Shown here piece after piece: positions 24,333 through 32,708 of a stretch of DNA of 64,000 bases. Each line of letters opens with the position of its first letter. Position 1 is the first letter of the stretch. A program made the translations under genes and the position numbers. Below the pieces are notes generated by a model. That model searched no databases. It worked only from the letters and a program-made list of their open reading frames with translations, and was not told where the DNA came from. The stretch covers positions 55,292 to 119,291 of the forward strand of contig NZ_JANUGW010000021.1 in NCBI RefSeq assembly GCF_024753285.1, read 5' to 3'. The stretch comes from Massilia pinisoli. GTDB lineage: Bacteria; Pseudomonadota; Gammaproteobacteria; Burkholderiales; Burkholderiaceae_D.

Positions 24333-25877
24333 ATGGCAGAGATCACAGCCGTACTTCTTAACTTCCTCAAGGCGATTGGCAAATACCGTTGGCATGCCAT
24401 CGTCATTACCTGGGTCGTCGCATTGATCGGCTGGGTGGTGGTATTACGCCTTCCCAATCAATACGAAGCTTCGGCACGCGTGTATGTCGACACGCAAAGC
24501 ATCCTGAAACCGCTGCTGGCCAACATGACCAGCGTGCCGAACCTGGAACAACAGGTGATGTTCATGCGCCGCACCTTGATCAGCCGTCCGAACGTCGAGC
24601 GCCTGATGCGCATGGTCGACCTCGACGTGAAGGCCAAGGACACCAAGGAGCACGACAAGATCGTCGACGAGCTGATGCAGCAGATCAAGATCACGGGCAC
24701 CGAGCGCGACGACATCTACACGATCACCTACACGGCCGACAATGCGAAGCTGGGCAAGGACGTCGTCCAGTCGCTGCTGACGATTTTCGTGGAAGGCAGC
24801 TTCAGCGGCAAGAAGCAGGATTCGGAAAAAGCCGTCCAGTTCATCGACGACCAGATCAAGACATATGAGGAAAAACTGGCGGCGGCGGAAAACTCGCTGA
24901 AGGAATTCAAGCTGAAGAACCTGGGCATGCTCCCGGGCGGCGGCAGCGGCACGGGCGACTTCGGCGGCCAGCTGCAGCAGGCCGTCGACCAGTTGAGCCA
25001 GGCGCGACTGGAGCTGGCCGAGGCCGAGCAGGCGCGCAACGCGATCCGCCGCCAGATCTCCGGCGACCCGGCCAAGCCGGGCACCGTGAAGGTCGATCCG
25101 GCCCTCATGGATCCGGAACTGGAAGCACGCATCGTCGCCGCCCAGAAGAACCTGGACACGCTGCGCATGCAGTACACGGAACAGCATCCTGACGTGATCT
25201 CCACGCGCCGCCTGCTCGACCAGCTGATGGCGCAGAGGGCCGAACTGGCCAAGGGCAAGAAGCGCAGCCTCGACCCGGGCGCCAGCTACAGCCCGATGCT
25301 GCAGCAGCTGAACGTGTCGCTGTCGCAGGCCGAGGCGCACGTTGCGTCGATGCGTGCCCGCGTCTCCGAATACGAAGCCCGCGTGGCGCGCCTGCGCACC
25401 CAGAGCACGACGGCGCCGGAAATCGAAGCCCAGTTCGCGCAGCTGAACCGCGACTACACGGTCAACCGCGAGAACTACCAGAAGCTGGTCGAGCGCCGCG
25501 AATCGGCACGCCTGTCGGGCGACCTGACGTCGGCCACCGACATGCTGCAGTTCCGCGTGATCGATCCGCCGACGGTGCCGAACCATCCGAGCGGCCCGAA
25601 CCGCCTGCGCCTGTTCTCGCTCGTGTTCGTCGGCGCCCTCGTCGCCGGCCTGGCCGTCGCGTTCCTGATGAGCCAGCTGCGCCCGACCTTCCTGAGCCAG
25701 AGCGCGCTGCGCGAAGTAACCGGCCTGCCGGTGCTCGGTTCGATCGGGATGAACTGGACGCCGGAACAGACCGTCAAACGCAAGCGCCGCCTGGTCGCGC
25801 TCGCGAGCTCAGTGCTGCTGCTGTTCGGCGCCTATGGCATCGGGATGGCCGCGATCCTGGTCCGCCCCACGCTTTAA
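24333..25877 (+). CDS. XrtA system polysaccharide chain-length determinant protein
   Basis: A 514-residue inner-membrane co-polymerase (Wzz/GNVR type; TIGR03007). The N-terminal membrane helix lies near residues 20-38 ('AIVITWVVALIGWVVV'), followed by a periplasmic Wzz domain ('YEASARVYVDTQSILKPLL', cited as pattern), long coiled-coil segments (about residues 170-400; many Gln, Ala, Glu, Leu and Arg), the conserved 'PTVPNHPSGPNR' before the second membrane helix at about 425-445, and an extra hydrophobic helix at the very C-terminus (about 490-510). It has no fused kinase; that is the next gene, 16 bp downstream. It sets EPS chain length and links polymerase to export. Confidence 0.92.
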   Translation: MAEITAVLLNFLKAIGKYRWHAIVITWVVALIGWVVVLRLPNQYEASARVYVDTQSILKPLLANMTSVPNLEQQVMFMRRTLISRPNVERLMRMVDLDVKAKDTKEHDKIVDELMQQIKITGTERDDIYTITYTADNAKLGKDVVQSLLTIFVEGSFSGKKQDSEKAVQFIDDQIKTYEEKLAAAENSLKEFKLKNLGMLPGGGSGTGDFGGQLQQAVDQLSQARLELAEAEQARNAIRRQISGDPAKPGTVKVDPALMDPELEARIVAAQKNLDTLRMQYTEQHPDVISTRRLLDQLMAQRAELAKGKKRSLDPGASYSPMLQQLNVSLSQAEAHVASMRARVSEYEARVARLRTQSTTAPEIEAQFAQLNRDYTVNRENYQKLVERRESARLSGDLTSATDMLQFRVIDPPTVPNHPSGPNRLRLFSLVFVGALVAGLAVAFLMSQLRPTFLSQSALREVTGLPVLGSIGMNWTPEQTVKRKRRLVALASSVLLLFGAYGIGMAAILVRPTL

Positions 25878-25893
25878 GATTAAGGAGTACACC

Positions 25894-26859
25894 GTGAGCA
25901 TCATCGAAAAAGCGGCAAGCCGGATCGACCTGAAGCGCAACGCACCGGCCGCCGCCAACGCGCCGGAAGCGGCCATCGACGCCATCGAGGCCGCCCACGC
26001 GGCCGCACCAAACGCCCCCATCAACCTGGCACCGGCGCACGCCCCGACCGCGCCCGAAGCGGCGCCCCAGGCAGCGCCGCACGCGGCGCCCAAGGCGGCC
26101 GAGGCCGAAGCACGCCCGGCGCAGAAATCCTCGACGCGCCGTGTCGAGCTCGACTTGAACCGCATGCGCGACCTGGGCATGGTGACGGCCGCCGGCGGCC
26201 GCACGCGCCTGCTGGAAGACTTCCGCGTCATCAAGCGCCCGCTGCTGCAGCGCGCGTTCGCCGAGCGCGCGGAAGGCGAAAAGCCGGGCAACCTGATCAT
26301 GGTCACCAGCTCGCTGCCGGGCGAAGGCAAGACCTATTGCGCCATCAACCTGGCGATGAGCATCGCGATGGAACTCGACCACACGGTGCTGCTCGTCGAC
26401 GCCGACGTCGCGCGCCCGTCGGTGCTGCGCTCGCTCGGCCTGCCGGCGCACCGCGGCCTGATGGACATCCTCGTGGACGATAAGATCGACATGGCCGACG
26501 TCATGCTGCGCACGAACGTCGACACGCTGTCGATCCTGCCGGCCGGCACGAGCACGCCGCGCGCAACGGAGTTGCTGGCCAGCTCGTCCATGAGCACGCT
26601 CGTGAGCGAAATCGCCAACCGTTATCGCGACCGTATCGTGATCTTCGATTCGCCGCCGCTGCTGCTGACCAGCGAATCGCGCGTGCTCGCGTCGCACATG
26701 GGACAGATCGTGATGGTGATCGAAGCCCAGACGACGACCCAGCACGCCGTCAAGGAAGCCCTGCGCCAGTTGGAAAGCTATCCGAACGTCAATCTCATCT
26801 ATAACAAGACCAGGGAGTTCCCCGGCATCGAAGAAACGTATGACTATCACTACGGCTAA
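25894..26859 (+). CDS. XrtA-associated tyrosine autokinase
   Basis: A 321-residue BY-kinase (CpsD/Wzc-cytoplasmic type; TIGR03018). The start is GTG 25894 with AAGGAG six bases upstream; upstream in-frame codons overlap the previous gene. The first 80 residues are an Ala/Pro-rich linker ('APNAPINLAPAHAPTAPEAAP'-like). The kinase core has Walker A 'SSLPGEGKTY' near residue 140, Walker A' 'VLLVDADVARPS' and Walker B 'IVIFDSPPLLL'. The C-terminus 'ETYDYHYG' is the tyrosine cluster that is autophosphorylated. It controls polymerisation together with the chain-length protein. The last 20 bp overlap the next gene. No cognate tyrosine phosphatase is seen in the window. Confidence 0.92.
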   Translation: MSIIEKAASRIDLKRNAPAAANAPEAAIDAIEAAHAAAPNAPINLAPAHAPTAPEAAPQAAPHAAPKAAEAEARPAQKSSTRRVELDLNRMRDLGMVTAAGGRTRLLEDFRVIKRPLLQRAFAERAEGEKPGNLIMVTSSLPGEGKTYCAINLAMSIAMELDHTVLLVDADVARPSVLRSLGLPAHRGLMDILVDDKIDMADVMLRTNVDTLSILPAGTSTPRATELLASSSMSTLVSEIANRYRDRIVIFDSPPLLLTSESRVLASHMGQIVMVIEAQTTTQHAVKEALRQLESYPNVNLIYNKTREFPGIEETYDYHYG

Positions 26860-28429
26860 TTTGTCCTTGTCCGCTCACCGGTTCGTCAAATGGCCCAGCA
26901 GTGCCACGCTTCGGCTCACGCCGCTTGCGCTGGCAGCACTGTTGCTGTCGAACGACTGCCTGGCGGACTGGAGAGTCGCGCCCGGTGTCCAGCTGCGTGA
27001 AACCTATTCCGACAACGTGGGGAACCTGTCCGAAGACCGCGCACGCGGCAGCTTCGTCAGCGAAGTGGCCCCCAGCGTGTCCATCATCGGCATCAGCCCG
27101 CGCCTGAAGTTCAATGCCAGCGCGGAATGGCGCAAATACGCCTACAGCAACGACGACACCCCGAACACGCGCGACAGCGACCGCCGCTACTCGGCGGCGG
27201 CCGAGGCTATCGCGGTCCGGGAATTGCTGTACGTGGACGCGAGCGCCAGCGGCACGCGCCAGGCCGTCTCGGCGTTCGGCCCGTTGCCGGCCAATTCGTT
27301 CAGCGCGAACAACGGCACCGACATCCACACGTGGAGCATCAGCCCTTACCTCCGGCACCGGTTCGGCGCGACGGCCATGATGACGGCCCGCTACACCCGC
27401 GACGCGGTCGAGGGCGGCGCCAAGAGCGGCTTCGGCAACAGCCTGGCCAGCACGCGCTCGCTCGACCTGGTGAGTGGTCCGCGCTTCACCGAGCTCGGCT
27501 GGAACCTCCACCATTCGCACCAGGACATGAGTGCCCAGAACACGGGCAATACCACGACCGAAAACAGCCTGGCGGGCCTGCAGTACCGCGTCACGCAGCA
27601 CCTGAGCGCGACGACCAGCGTCGGCTACGACAAATACGAATACCGCGCGCTGGCCCAGCGGACGCGCGGCCGCAGCTGGTCCGGCGGCTTCATCTGGGCG
27701 CCGTCGTCGCGCACGCGGGTGAGTGCATCGTACGGCCGGCGCTACTTCGGCAAGACGGGCTCGTTCGACGCGAGCTACCGCACGCAGCGCAGCATCTGGG
27801 CGCTGACGTATGCCGACGTCGTCACGACGACGCGTTCGCAATTCCTGCTGCCGGCCGCGCTCGACACGGCCGCGATGCTCGACCACCTGTTCCTGACCGC
27901 GTTTCCCGACCCGATCGCGCGCCAGCAGGCCGTGCAAGCCTATATGGCGCAGACGGGCCTGCCGCCCACGCTGCTCCAGAGCATCAATTACCTGAGCAAC
28001 CGCTACATGCGCAACAAGCGCTTGCAGGGTTCCGCCACGTTCAAGGGTTCGCGCAGCGACCTCGTGCTGTCGGTCTTCAGCGAGCGCACGCAGGCGCTGT
28101 CGCTCCAGCAGGAAGACAGCGTGCTGCTGCCGACGCAGTTGAGCGCCCTGAACGAGGACACGAAGCAGCACGGCGCCAGCGCGAATTTCGACTACCGCCT
28201 GTCCTCGCGCAGCTCGGCGCACGCCAACCTGTACGGCGTGAACGTGCAATCGCTGAAGACCGGCCTCACGAACGACATCCGCCAGGTGAGCGTGGGCCTG
28301 AGCAGCCGCTTCAACATCAAGACCATCGGCACGCTCGACCTGCGCCATTCCAAGGGCCGCAGCGGCGTGTTCGACAATCGCGACTACCACGAGAATGCGC
28401 TCGTGGCGACGCTTTCCGTCCAGTATTGA
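26840..28429 (+). CDS. TIGR03016-family PEP-CTERM-associated outer-membrane protein
   Basis: A 529-residue protein with a signal peptide ending at about residue 42 ('LLLSNDCLADW') and then regularly alternating hydrophobic/polar strands with many aromatic girdle residues ('RETYSDNV', 'FNASAEWRKYAYS', 'LDLRHSKGRSG'). This is the pattern of a large beta-barrel. It ends 'ALVATLSVQY', an aromatic last residue typical of outer-membrane proteins recognised by the BAM complex. The family (TIGR03016) is confined to XrtA EPS loci and has no proven role; an EPS secretion pore or anchor is the usual guess. It overlaps the kinase gene by 20 bp in another frame. Confidence 0.85.
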   Translation: MTITTANLSLSAHRFVKWPSSATLRLTPLALAALLLSNDCLADWRVAPGVQLRETYSDNVGNLSEDRARGSFVSEVAPSVSIIGISPRLKFNASAEWRKYAYSNDDTPNTRDSDRRYSAAAEAIAVRELLYVDASASGTRQAVSAFGPLPANSFSANNGTDIHTWSISPYLRHRFGATAMMTARYTRDAVEGGAKSGFGNSLASTRSLDLVSGPRFTELGWNLHHSHQDMSAQNTGNTTTENSLAGLQYRVTQHLSATTSVGYDKYEYRALAQRTRGRSWSGGFIWAPSSRTRVSASYGRRYFGKTGSFDASYRTQRSIWALTYADVVTTTRSQFLLPAALDTAAMLDHLFLTAFPDPIARQQAVQAYMAQTGLPPTLLQSINYLSNRYMRNKRLQGSATFKGSRSDLVLSVFSERTQALSLQQEDSVLLPTQLSALNEDTKQHGASANFDYRLSSRSSAHANLYGVNVQSLKTGLTNDIRQVSVGLSSRFNIKTIGTLDLRHSKGRSGVFDNRDYHENALVATLSVQY

Positions 28430-28446
28430 GCCCGCGGAGGCATACG

Positions 28447-29517
28447 ATGTACGAGTCTTTCTACGGATTTTCCGCCAAACCTTTCCAGCTGCGTCCGGAC
28501 CCGCATTTCTTCTTCGGCAGCAAAGGCCACAAGCGGGCCATGGCCTACCTCGAATACGGGCTGTCACAAGGTGAAGGCTTCATCGTCATCACGGGCGAAG
28601 TCGGCGCGGGCAAGACGACGCTGGTGCGCAACCTGTTCAACCGGCTGCCGTCCGACCAGATCGTCGCCGCCCACATCGTCAACACGCACCTCGATCCGGA
28701 CGACACGCTGCGCATGGTCGTGTCGGCGTTCGGGCTGCCGTACGAAGGCGCCAGCAAGACGGACCTGCTCACGCGCCTGGAAAAATTCCTGTGCGACGTC
28801 GACCACCAGGGCAAGCGCGCGCTGCTCGTCATCGACGAGGCGCAGAACCTGTCGGCACGCACGGTCGAGGAACTGCGCATGCTGTCGAACTTCCAGACCG
28901 ACGACAAATCGCTGCTGCAGACCTTCCTGCTCGGCCAGCCCGAATTCCGCGCCACCCTGCACAGCCCCGGCATGCAGCAGCTGCGCCAGCGCGTGATCGC
29001 CAGCTACCACCTGGGCCCGATGGATGCGCAGGAAACCCACGCCTACGTCGAGCACCGCCTCGCGACCGTCGGCTGGAAGGGCGATCCGTCGTTCGACGAC
29101 GGCGCCCATGCCGCGATCTACGCATACAGCGGCGGCATCCCGCGCAAGGTCAACACGCTGATGGACCGCGTGCTGCTGATGGGCTTCCTGGAAGAGATGC
29201 ACGCGTTCGGCGAGCAGGACATCAACATGGTCGTGAAGGACATCAGCGAGGAATTCGAGGTGGACGATCCCCTCGGCACGCCGGCGCCGGACACGCTGAA
29301 GGGCACATCGGCCGACGTGGACCTGGACGCGGCCTTCCGCTCCGACCTGCGCACCATCGACCAGCGCGTCGGCGACCGCCGCGTGAGCAGCGTCGAAGTG
29401 CTGGACGAACGCATGATGCGCCTGGAGAAGTCGATCGTGTCCGTGCTGTCGATCCTGAAGAAGATCGTCGCCACGCCCCAGGGGGCGGTAACCCATCCGA
29501 TGGACAATCAAGAATGA
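28447..29517 (+). CDS. XrtA-associated ExeA-like ATPase
   Basis: A 356-residue AAA ATPase of the ExeA/GspA type (TIGR03015). The N-terminus 'MYESFYGFSAKPFQLRPD' is the family signature. Walker A is 'TGEVGAGKTTLVR' near residues 50-62, Walker B 'ALLVIDEAQN', and sensor-like 'LLGQPEFRATL'. The C-terminal 70 residues are acidic and have coiled-coil character. Upstream in-frame codons run through the preceding gene and are ignored; ATG 28447 follows GGAGG. It stops within ATGA shared with the deacetylase gene. A cytoplasmic or membrane-bound energy-supplying role in EPS or protein export is assumed from the family. Confidence 0.9.
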   Translation: MYESFYGFSAKPFQLRPDPHFFFGSKGHKRAMAYLEYGLSQGEGFIVITGEVGAGKTTLVRNLFNRLPSDQIVAAHIVNTHLDPDDTLRMVVSAFGLPYEGASKTDLLTRLEKFLCDVDHQGKRALLVIDEAQNLSARTVEELRMLSNFQTDDKSLLQTFLLGQPEFRATLHSPGMQQLRQRVIASYHLGPMDAQETHAYVEHRLATVGWKGDPSFDDGAHAAIYAYSGGIPRKVNTLMDRVLLMGFLEEMHAFGEQDINMVVKDISEEFEVDDPLGTPAPDTLKGTSADVDLDAAFRSDLRTIDQRVGDRRVSSVEVLDERMMRLEKSIVSVLSILKKIVATPQGAVTHPMDNQE

Positions 29518-30398
29518 ACATGCTCGAACTCGCCCCGCGGCCCGCACCGGCCCCGGGACAACGCATCCGCAATGCGATGACCTGCGACGTCGAGGACTAT
29601 TTCCAGGTCTCCGCCTTCGCGCCCTACATCGACCGCGCCAGCTGGCCCACGCGCGAATGCCGCGTCGAAGCCAATATGGACCGCATCCTCGCGCTGTTCG
29701 AGCGCCACGGGGTGCGTGCCACGTTCTTCACGCTGGGCTGGATCGCCGAGCGCTATCCGCAGGTCGTCAAGCGCATCGTGGCCGCCGGCCACGAACTGGC
29801 CAGCCACGGCTACGGCCACCTGCGCGCGTCGGACCAGACCCGCGCCGAATTCGCCAACGACATCCGCTCCGCGAAAGCGCTGCTGGAAGACATCGGCGGC
29901 CAGGCCGTGCTGGGCTACCGCGCACCGAGCTTCTCGATCGGCCGCGACAACCTGTGGGCGCTCGACGAGCTGCTCGAGGCGGGCTACCGCTACAGCTCCA
30001 GCATCTACCCGGTCGTGCACGACCACTACGGCATGCCGGAAGCGCCCCGGTTCGCGTTCTACCCGAACGGCACCGACGGCCTGCTGGAAATCCCGATCAC
30101 GACCGTGCACATGATGGGCCGTAATCTGCCCGCCGGCGGCGGCGGCTATTTCCGCCTGCTGCCGTACGCGCTGTCGCGCTGGATGATGGCCAAGGTGAAC
30201 CGCGAGGACGGCCAGCCCGCCCTGTTCTACTTCCACCCGTGGGAAGTCGACCCCGGCCAGCCGCGTCCCCAAGGCCTCGGCGCCAAGGCGCGCTTCCGCC
30301 ACTACATCAACATCGACCGGATGGAACGTCGCATCGAATCCCTCGCGCGCGACTTCGCGTGGGACCGCATGGACAACATCTTCCTCAACCGCCCATGA
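29514..30398 (+). CDS. XrtA system polysaccharide deacetylase
   Basis: A 294-residue NodB-type carbohydrate esterase (CE4; TIGR03006). Metal and catalytic motifs: 'MTCDVEDYF' (first motif, Asp-x-Glu-Asp), 'HELASHGYGH' (the HxxxH metal pair), 'GYRAPSFSIG' (RAPS) and 'FYFHPWEVDPGQ' (C-terminal His). No signal peptide, so it may act in the cytoplasm on the lipid-linked repeat unit, unlike secreted CE4 enzymes. It starts in the ATGA overlap with the ATPase gene and ends in another ATGA overlap with the FemAB gene, so translation is coupled on both sides. It would remove N-acetyl groups from an EPS sugar. Confidence 0.9.
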   Translation: MNMLELAPRPAPAPGQRIRNAMTCDVEDYFQVSAFAPYIDRASWPTRECRVEANMDRILALFERHGVRATFFTLGWIAERYPQVVKRIVAAGHELASHGYGHLRASDQTRAEFANDIRSAKALLEDIGGQAVLGYRAPSFSIGRDNLWALDELLEAGYRYSSSIYPVVHDHYGMPEAPRFAFYPNGTDGLLEIPITTVHMMGRNLPAGGGGYFRLLPYALSRWMMAKVNREDGQPALFYFHPWEVDPGQPRPQGLGAKARFRHYINIDRMERRIESLARDFAWDRMDNIFLNRP

Positions 30399-31492
30399 AT
30401 TCGATCATCGAGGCCGCACAGGCCAAACGGGCAGCTCCCGTGCTGTCCACGTCGCCCATGACGCTGCACCTGCTCCAGCCGCACGAATACGGCCGCTGGG
30501 ACGCCTTCGTCCGCGCCTGTCCCGACGCCACCTTCTTCCACCTGTCCGGCTGGCAGAAGGTGATCGAAGGCTCGTTCGGCATCAAGACCTGGTTTTATTA
30601 CGTGCAGCAGGACGGCCAGATCCTCGGCGTGCTGCCCCTCGCGGAAATCAAGAGTCGCCTGTTCGGCCACTCGCTGGGCGCGATGCCGTTCTGCGTGTAC
30701 GGCGGCCCGGCAGCGACGAGCGACGCGGCACGCGCCATGCTGGATACGGCCGCAGACGAACTGGCGCAGAAGCTGGGCGTAGGCCACCTGGAATACCGCG
30801 GCATGCAGCGCTTCCACCCCGACGACGCCAGCTGGCACACGAAGGAGCTGTACGTCACCTTCCGCAAGGAGATTACGGGCGACGACGAGGCCAACCTGAA
30901 CGCCATCCCGCGCAAGCAGCGGGCGATGGTTCGCAAGGGCATCAAGCTGGGCCTGCGCGGCGAAGTCGACACGAACGTCGACCGCATGTTCGACGCGTAT
31001 GCGCACAGCGTGCACCGGCTGGGCACCCCGGTGTTCCCGAAAAAATACTTCGCCATGCTGCAGGAAGTGTTCGGCGACGAGTGCGAAGTGCGCACCATCG
31101 TCACGGAAGACAACCGCCTCGTGGCCGCCGTGCTGTCGTTCTACTGGCGCGACGAAGTCGTGCCCTACTACGGCGGCGGCATGGACCTCGCGCGCGAAGT
31201 GGCCGGCAACGACTTCATGTACTGGAACCTGATGCAGGCGGCGGCCGCGCGCGGCTGCCGGCTGTTCGACTTCGGCCGCAGCAAGCTGGGCACCGGCGCC
31301 TACGACTTCAAGAAGAACTGGGGCTTCACGGCGCAGCACCTGCCGTACGAATACAAGCTGTACGCCGCGAGCGCGCTGCCGGACAACAATCCGCTGAACC
31401 CGAAATACCAGCTGTTCATCAAGATGTGGAAGAAGCTGCCGCTGCCGCTGGCAAACTTCATGGGACCTTACATCGTCCGCAATCTGGGGTGA
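30395..31492 (+). CDS. FemAB-family XrtA/PEP-CTERM-associated protein
   Basis: A 365-residue two-lobed GNAT protein (TIGR03019; FemAB-like). It shows 'FFHLSGWQKVIEGSFG' in lobe one, the tRNA/peptidyl-transferase-like 'IPRKQRAMVRKGIKLGL' helix, and 'NDFMYWNLMQAAAARGCRLFDFGRSKLGTG' (cited as pattern: Phe-Asp-Phe-Gly-Arg-Ser) near the C-terminus, typical of this group. FemAB enzymes attach amino acids to peptidoglycan precursors; in XrtA loci it is thought to decorate the EPS repeat unit with an acyl or aminoacyl group. No membrane segment. The start overlaps the deacetylase stop by 4 bp. Confidence 0.88.
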   Translation: MNSIIEAAQAKRAAPVLSTSPMTLHLLQPHEYGRWDAFVRACPDATFFHLSGWQKVIEGSFGIKTWFYYVQQDGQILGVLPLAEIKSRLFGHSLGAMPFCVYGGPAATSDAARAMLDTAADELAQKLGVGHLEYRGMQRFHPDDASWHTKELYVTFRKEITGDDEANLNAIPRKQRAMVRKGIKLGLRGEVDTNVDRMFDAYAHSVHRLGTPVFPKKYFAMLQEVFGDECEVRTIVTEDNRLVAAVLSFYWRDEVVPYYGGGMDLAREVAGNDFMYWNLMQAAAARGCRLFDFGRSKLGTGAYDFKKNWGFTAQHLPYEYKLYAASALPDNNPLNPKYQLFIKMWKKLPLPLANFMGPYIVRNLG

Positions 31493-31505
31493 TAAGGAAA
31501 ACATC

Positions 31506-32708
31506 GTGGAAGACCTGCTGTTGCTGATCCACCGGATCCCGTACCCGCCCAACAAGGGCGACAAGATCCGCTCGTACCACCTGCTGAAGCACCTGGCCCG
31601 GCACTACCGCGTGCATCTGGCCACGTTCGTGGACGATCCCGCCGACTGGCAATACGTGCCGCACGTCGAGGGCTTGTGCGCCAGCAGCCGTTTCGCCCGC
31701 ATGAACCCGCTGCTGGCGCGCGTGCGCAGCCTGCAGGCGCTGCTCAAGAACCGTTCGCTGTCGCTCGAGTACTACCGCGACGCTTCGCTCGCGCGCTGGG
31801 TCGACGACACCGTGGCGAAACACAAGATCGAGCGCGTGCTCGTGTTCTCCGGCGCGATGGCGCAGTACGCCGACCCGTACCGCTCGGCGCGCCGCGTCGT
31901 CGACTTCTGCGACGTCGACTCCGACAAATGGCGCCAGTACGCCGACCAGAAATCGTGGCCGATGAACTGGCTGTACCGCTACGAGGCGCGCCGCCTGCTC
32001 GCGTACGAGCGCCGCGTGGCGCGCGACTACGACGCATCGCTGTTCGTCTCGGCGCCCGAGGCGGACCTGTTCCGCCAGCTGGCACCGGAAAGCACGGGCA
32101 AGATCGGCCACTTCAGCAACGGGGTCGACACCGACTACTTCTCGCCCGACCAGCCGCACGCGAATCCGTACGCGGCGGACGAACGCGCCATCGTGTTCAC
32201 GGGCGCGATGGACTACTGGCCGAACGTGGATGCCGTGCAGTGGTTCGCCGCCGACATCTTCCCGCTCCTGCGCGAGCGGTTCGCCGACGTGAAGTTCTAC
32301 ATCGTCGGCTCGCGCCCGGCGCCGGCCGTGCAGGAACTGGCGAAGCTGCCGGGTGTCGTCGTCACGGGCACCGTGCCGGACGTGCGGCCGTACATCGCAC
32401 ATGCCGCCGTGTCGGTGGCGCCGCTGCGCATCGCGCGCGGCATCCAGAACAAGGTGCTGGAAGCGATGGCGATGGCCACGCCGGTCGTCGTGTCGCCGCA
32501 GGCACTGGAAGGCATCGACGCCGTGCCGGGCAGCGAACTCGTGCTCGCCGAGGATGCCGCCGGTTTCGTCGACGCCGTGGGCACGCTGCTGGCCGGCCAG
32601 GAGAGCGCCGCGGCCGCGATCGGCGCGGCGGCGCGCGCCAAGGTCCAACGCAACTACAGCTGGTCCAGCAACCTTGCCTGTATTGGGGAGAGTCTCGAAT
32701 GTTCCTGA
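31506..32708 (+). CDS. TIGR03087-family XrtA system glycosyltransferase
   Basis: A 400-residue GT-B glycosyltransferase (GT4-like). The N-terminus 'LLLIHRIPYPPNKGDKIRSYH' (given in part) is the diagnostic start of TIGR03087. The C-terminal donor lobe has 'IVFTGAMDYWPNVDAVQWF' and 'VAPLRIARGIQNKVLEAMAM', with Glu in the E-x7-E-like position. The start is GTG 31506 with AAGGA nine bases upstream. It overlaps the exosortase gene by 10 bp, which would tie their translation together. The donor and linkage are not predictable. Confidence 0.9.
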   Translation: MEDLLLLIHRIPYPPNKGDKIRSYHLLKHLARHYRVHLATFVDDPADWQYVPHVEGLCASSRFARMNPLLARVRSLQALLKNRSLSLEYYRDASLARWVDDTVAKHKIERVLVFSGAMAQYADPYRSARRVVDFCDVDSDKWRQYADQKSWPMNWLYRYEARRLLAYERRVARDYDASLFVSAPEADLFRQLAPESTGKIGHFSNGVDTDYFSPDQPHANPYAADERAIVFTGAMDYWPNVDAVQWFAADIFPLLRERFADVKFYIVGSRPAPAVQELAKLPGVVVTGTVPDVRPYIAHAAVSVAPLRIARGIQNKVLEAMAMATPVVVSPQALEGIDAVPGSELVLAEDAAGFVDAVGTLLAGQESAAAAIGAAARAKVQRNYSWSSNLACIGESLECS